NCBI RefSeq assembly: GCF_014200495.1
Contig: NZ_JACHBY010000001.1
Location: forward strand, 930,001 to 994,000
Origin: Mucilaginibacter geliditolerans
GTDB taxonomy: Bacteria > Bacteroidota > Bacteroidia > Sphingobacteriales > Sphingobacteriaceae
Length of the DNA stretch: 64,000 nt
Direction: 5' to 3'
Shown here: one piece after another, positions 61,877 to 64,000 of the stretch
Position numbering within the stretch: the stretch's first letter is position 1
Layout of the letters: each line of letters starts with the position of its first letter
The notes under the pieces: model-generated
The model's input: only the letters and a program-made list of their open reading frames with translations
What the model was told of the DNA's origin: nothing
The model's database searches: none
Translations under genes and position numbers: made by a program

Positions 61877-61948
61877 GCTCCCGTAGTTCAACGGATAGAA
61901 TTATGGTTTCCGGTACCATCGATATGAGTTCGAATCTCGTCGGGAGCA
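61877..61948 (+). tRNA. tRNA-Arg (anticodon CCG)
   Basis: A 72-base cloverleaf: acceptor GCTCCCG pairs with CGGGAGC, discriminator A, anticodon stem ATGGT with ACCAT enclosing the loop TTCCGGT (anticodon CCG, reading CGG), and T-arm with TTCGAAT. No CCA is encoded. It is followed four bases later by its terminator. Confidence 0.93.
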
Positions 61949-61952
61949 CTTA

Positions 61953-61982
61953 AGGAAACACTTATTTGGAGTGTTTCCTTTT
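61953..61982 (+). terminator. Terminator of the tRNA gene
   Basis: AGGAAACACT pairs with AGTGTTTCCT around a seven-base loop, then five T residues. Its right arm is shared with the start of a GH43 remnant. Confidence 0.85.
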
Positions 61983-62233
61983 TATAATCATGAATATCAT
62001 TCGCGCCGAAAAAGAAATAGTACTTGCTCCCCATTTCTGTTACAGTAGGCGTCCACATGGCACGTTTTGCCCATTTTATGTAGGAGGTATCAATAATATC
62101 GGGGTGCTTAATCCAGTGTACCAAGTCTTTGACGACCAGGCATCCATATGCACCTGCTCATCATAAGGTGCGGAGTAAGTTGGATATATCCAATATTGCC
62201 CTTCAAATATCTTTGCTTCCGTGTCAGCATTCA
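61974..62233 (-). pseudogene. Broken partial copy of the GH43 gene
   Basis: About 260 bases match 55370-55625 of the GH43 gene (by eye about 85-90% identical), same strand. One missing T in a T-run after DAWSSK shifts the frame. In two frames it reads NADTEAKIFEGQYWIYPT and VHWIKHPDIIDTSYIKWAK. It covers only about a quarter of the gene and has no start, signal peptide or C-terminal two-thirds. It appears to be a fossil duplicate. Confidence 0.9.
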
Positions 62234-62322
62234 TAAAGCAGTTGCTGAAGGAAAATTTTGATAAAGCAAAAGAAGCCAGCCAGCTATTGCGGATAATTTC
62301 AGCAGAATATTTGATGAATTAA
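62227..62322 (+). pseudogene. C-terminal fragment of an unrecognised gene
   Basis: On the plus strand a frame without a start reads AFIKQLLKENFDKAKEASQL then LRIISAEYLMN and a stop at 62320-62322. It starts exactly where the GH43 remnant ends. It has the character of an alpha-helical protein tail. No family recognised; it could also be chance. Confidence 0.45.
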
Positions 62323-62393
62323 ATTAAGAATTCCTGATAATGTACAAAGTAAAAGCGGCAAGCATTACAATGCAATGTTGCCGCCTTCATTGA

Positions 62394-62937
62394 TTAAATA
62401 CCTATAGATGCCGTTATATCGGCAGCGGATACTTGTACTTTTTGCATGGTTTTTGAATTATCTGGTGAAGTTTTAACAATATAAACCTGACTAATCTGGT
62501 TAGACGTATATATTGTGCTCTTAAATGAAGCAATAGTAGTAGCTGAACCCTTAGCAAGAAGATTAGCGCCAATAGCGGGGTCACCGCCATAAATATCGCT
62601 GTCTGAAAACGTGTATCTGTCCAATAGTTGTTGCCTGAGTTAACAGGTTAGCATAAGCTGCCAGCGCGCTGATTTGAGCTGCACCGGCTAAAGATGCCGC
62701 ACCGGAATATAGCTTACCATTTATAATTGTTGCAGGCGGAAAACCTGTAATTGCTGAACCCGGACTAACGCCAACATTGCCAGTAATTACGGTTGGCCCT
62801 GTATTGGTTACCGTAGCGCTGCCAAGTACAGCGAAGCTTTGCGCATCACCTAACGATGGCGCGGTTTGGGCAAATGCCCCGTCTGACACCACACAAAAAA
62901 GCGCGGCAGTAAAAAGAAAAGTAAAAATTTTCATCAT
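62394..62937 (-). pseudogene. Interrupted DUF3494 (ice-binding-like) gene
   Basis: From ATG 62937 the product has a signal peptide (ends GAFAQ) and the DUF3494 start SFAVLGSATVTNTGPTVITG, NVGVSPGSAITGFPPATI and SALAAYANLLTQATT. After about 118 residues it hits a stop. A different frame continues DIYGGDPAIGANLLAKGSAT to a stop at 62394 but does not resemble the rest of a DUF3494 domain, so it looks like a fusion of two genes rather than a simple frameshift. An intact domain would be roughly twice as long. Confidence 0.7.
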
Positions 62938-62967
62938 AGTAAGGATTACAAAGGTTAAGGTATGCAC

Positions 62968-63343
62968 ACATATTGTATGCGGCTAATTTTCAGGAAAGAA
63001 ATACTAGACTTTCGTCTGCAATATTGCAGGTGTTTAAAGAGAAGTAATAAGATTAAACTATGTTAATCTGAAGTTCTATAAATCTACTAATAATATTAAC
63101 CAAAATGTAATAATAATTCTTATTAATTATATTTTTATTTTTAAGATACATTAGCATCTTACATTATGATCGTCACAGAAAACATTTCAACTTTCATAAT
63201 CGCAATAAAGAATGTGTCCGAGTGATGGTAATAAAACAGATACAATCATTTTTTAATTGTTATCTTTCATATCATTTAATAGCTTTAAACCATATTTTCG
63301 AATATTTAACCAATAATAAACCAGTTAATCAAAACTGAATTTC
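62968..63343. other. 376-bp intergenic region before the oxidoreductase gene
   Basis: Strongly AT-rich. I see no open frame, hairpin or clear promoter in it, apart from weak TTATATTTT-type words. Confidence 0.4.
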
Positions 63344-64000
63344 ATGGAAAAAAGACGGGATTTTGTCAAAAAAATGGCAATCACTACTGCCGGTATTGCT
63401 ATAGGGAACAAGCTATCAGCTATGAGCGCCAAAAGCTACAGAAACATTATTGGCGCCAACGATCGCATATATACAGCGGTAATTGGCATTAATGGCCGCG
63501 GCGGAAGCATGTGCGGTACATTTGCTAAACAAAGCAATACCCGTGTATCTGTTTTATGTGATGTTGATACCCGAACATTTGCTAAAGCAATTAAAACGGT
63601 GACTGATGCCGGTCAGGCTGACGCACCGAGAACCGAAGGCGATTGCCGCAAACTACTTGAAGATAAACATATTGATGCTATCTACATAGCAACACCCGAT
63701 CACTGGCATGCCCCGCTTACTATTATGGGTTGCCAGGCCGGCAAGAATGTTTATGTAGAAAAACCACTGAGCCATAACCCGCATGAGGGGCAGCTTGCTG
63801 TTGCTGCGGCCCGGAAATACAACAAAGTAGTGCAAATGGGCGCGCAGCGCAGGTCGGTGCCTGTATTGATACAGGCCATTGACCAGTTGCATAAAGGCCT
63901 GATAGGCCGGGTGTATTTTGCGAAAGCATGGTACACCAATAACCGCAAGGCTACCTATCTGAAACCCGGAACCGTGCCTGCTGAACTTAACTATGACCTT
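63344..64000 (+). CDS. Gfo/Idh/MocA family oxidoreductase, N-terminal part (runs off the window)
   Basis: 219 codons from ATG 63344 with no stop. The start has a twin-arginine signal (MEKRRDFVKKMAITTAGIAI), followed by the NAD(P)-binding Rossmann start TAVIGINGRGGSMCG, then CDVDTRTFAKAIK, the IATPDHWHAPLTIMGCQAGK motif and the catalytic-type lysine in EKPLSHN. Tat-exported relatives in Bacteroidota act on sugars or polyols outside the cytoplasm. The C-terminal half is outside the window. Confidence 0.9.
   Translation, partial: MEKRRDFVKKMAITTAGIAIGNKLSAMSAKSYRNIIGANDRIYTAVIGINGRGGSMCGTFAKQSNTRVSVLCDVDTRTFAKAIKTVTDAGQADAPRTEGDCRKLLEDKHIDAIYIATPDHWHAPLTIMGCQAGKNVYVEKPLSHNPHEGQLAVAAARKYNKVVQMGAQRRSVPVLIQAIDQLHKGLIGRVYFAKAWYTNNRKATYLKPGTVPAELNYDL

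Noticed and set aside
61877..62000. Phage or island attachment site at the tRNA 3' end
   Set aside because: No direct repeat of the tRNA end and no integrase gene were seen in the window, so only a scar can be suggested.

Overview
The window is chromosomal DNA from a Bacteroidota bacterium, most likely a Sphingobacteriaceae member (Mucilaginibacter/Pedobacter-like). This rests on Bacteroidota promoters (TTTG-N19-TAnnTTTG, with perfect examples before the efflux operon and the leucine dehydrogenase gene), few clear Shine-Dalgarno sequences, family-typical proteins (DUF3276 PUR-like protein, long NusB, 12-gene-neighbourhood yajC-ybbR-coaE, outer-membrane beta-barrel receptor, GH1/GH43/GH78 enzymes) and AT-rich intergenic DNA full of hairpins. 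It is mostly an ordinary housekeeping region; no CRISPR array, prophage or intact insertion sequence was seen.

Layout. 0-7.2 kb: tail-less DUF4126 gene at the left edge and a tetR-tolC-hlyD-RND efflux operon whose promoter is overlapped by a perfect inverted repeat. 7.2-18 kb: purB, nfu, suhB-gtrA-lgt, mtaB, a TM2/SHOCT protein, ubiX, the ppk1-ppx polyphosphate pair and yajQ. 18-30 kb: hsp20, a thioesterase, mgtC, a GlcD-type oxidase, folB, a glutaryl-CoA-dehydrogenase-like enzyme, GH1, DinB, a lipoprotein/SCO/cytochrome c operon, a low-affinity iron permease homologue, class II aldolase and accD. 30-43 kb: GH78 rhamnosidase, cysteine desulfurase, glmM, PAP2, MarR, a 53-residue DUF5522 gene followed through to an MBL exonuclease, coaE-ybbR-yajC-DUF1573-nusB and leucine dehydrogenase. 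43-55 kb: ABC exporter, DUF3276, mgtE, ychF, a LytS/LytTR two-component pair divergent from an outer-membrane receptor, a lipoprotein that seems to lack an ATG, and GH43. 56-64 kb: an orphan histidine kinase, divergent topB and Pif1-HRDC helicase, tRNA-Arg(CCG), a cluster of three broken gene pieces and the start of a Gfo/Idh/MocA oxidoreductase.

The most unusual signal is not a gene. At nine or ten intergenic places there are degenerate tandem repeats with an exact 7-bp period, usually as two arms complementary to each other. Each place uses its own 7-mer, yet the design is the same (8571-8645, 18053-18138, 29442-29476, 34789-34870, 37092-37126, 40431-40557, 43509-43695, 48151-48237, 49360-49424; an octad relative at 38870-38912). 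Several run into stop codons and the last codons of neighbouring genes. They look like products of one process that makes heptad hairpins rather than copies of one mobile sequence. The second most interesting place is the stretch downstream of tRNA-Arg, where a frameshifted partial copy of the GH43 gene 6 kb away is fused into the tRNA's terminator and is followed by two further gene fragments.
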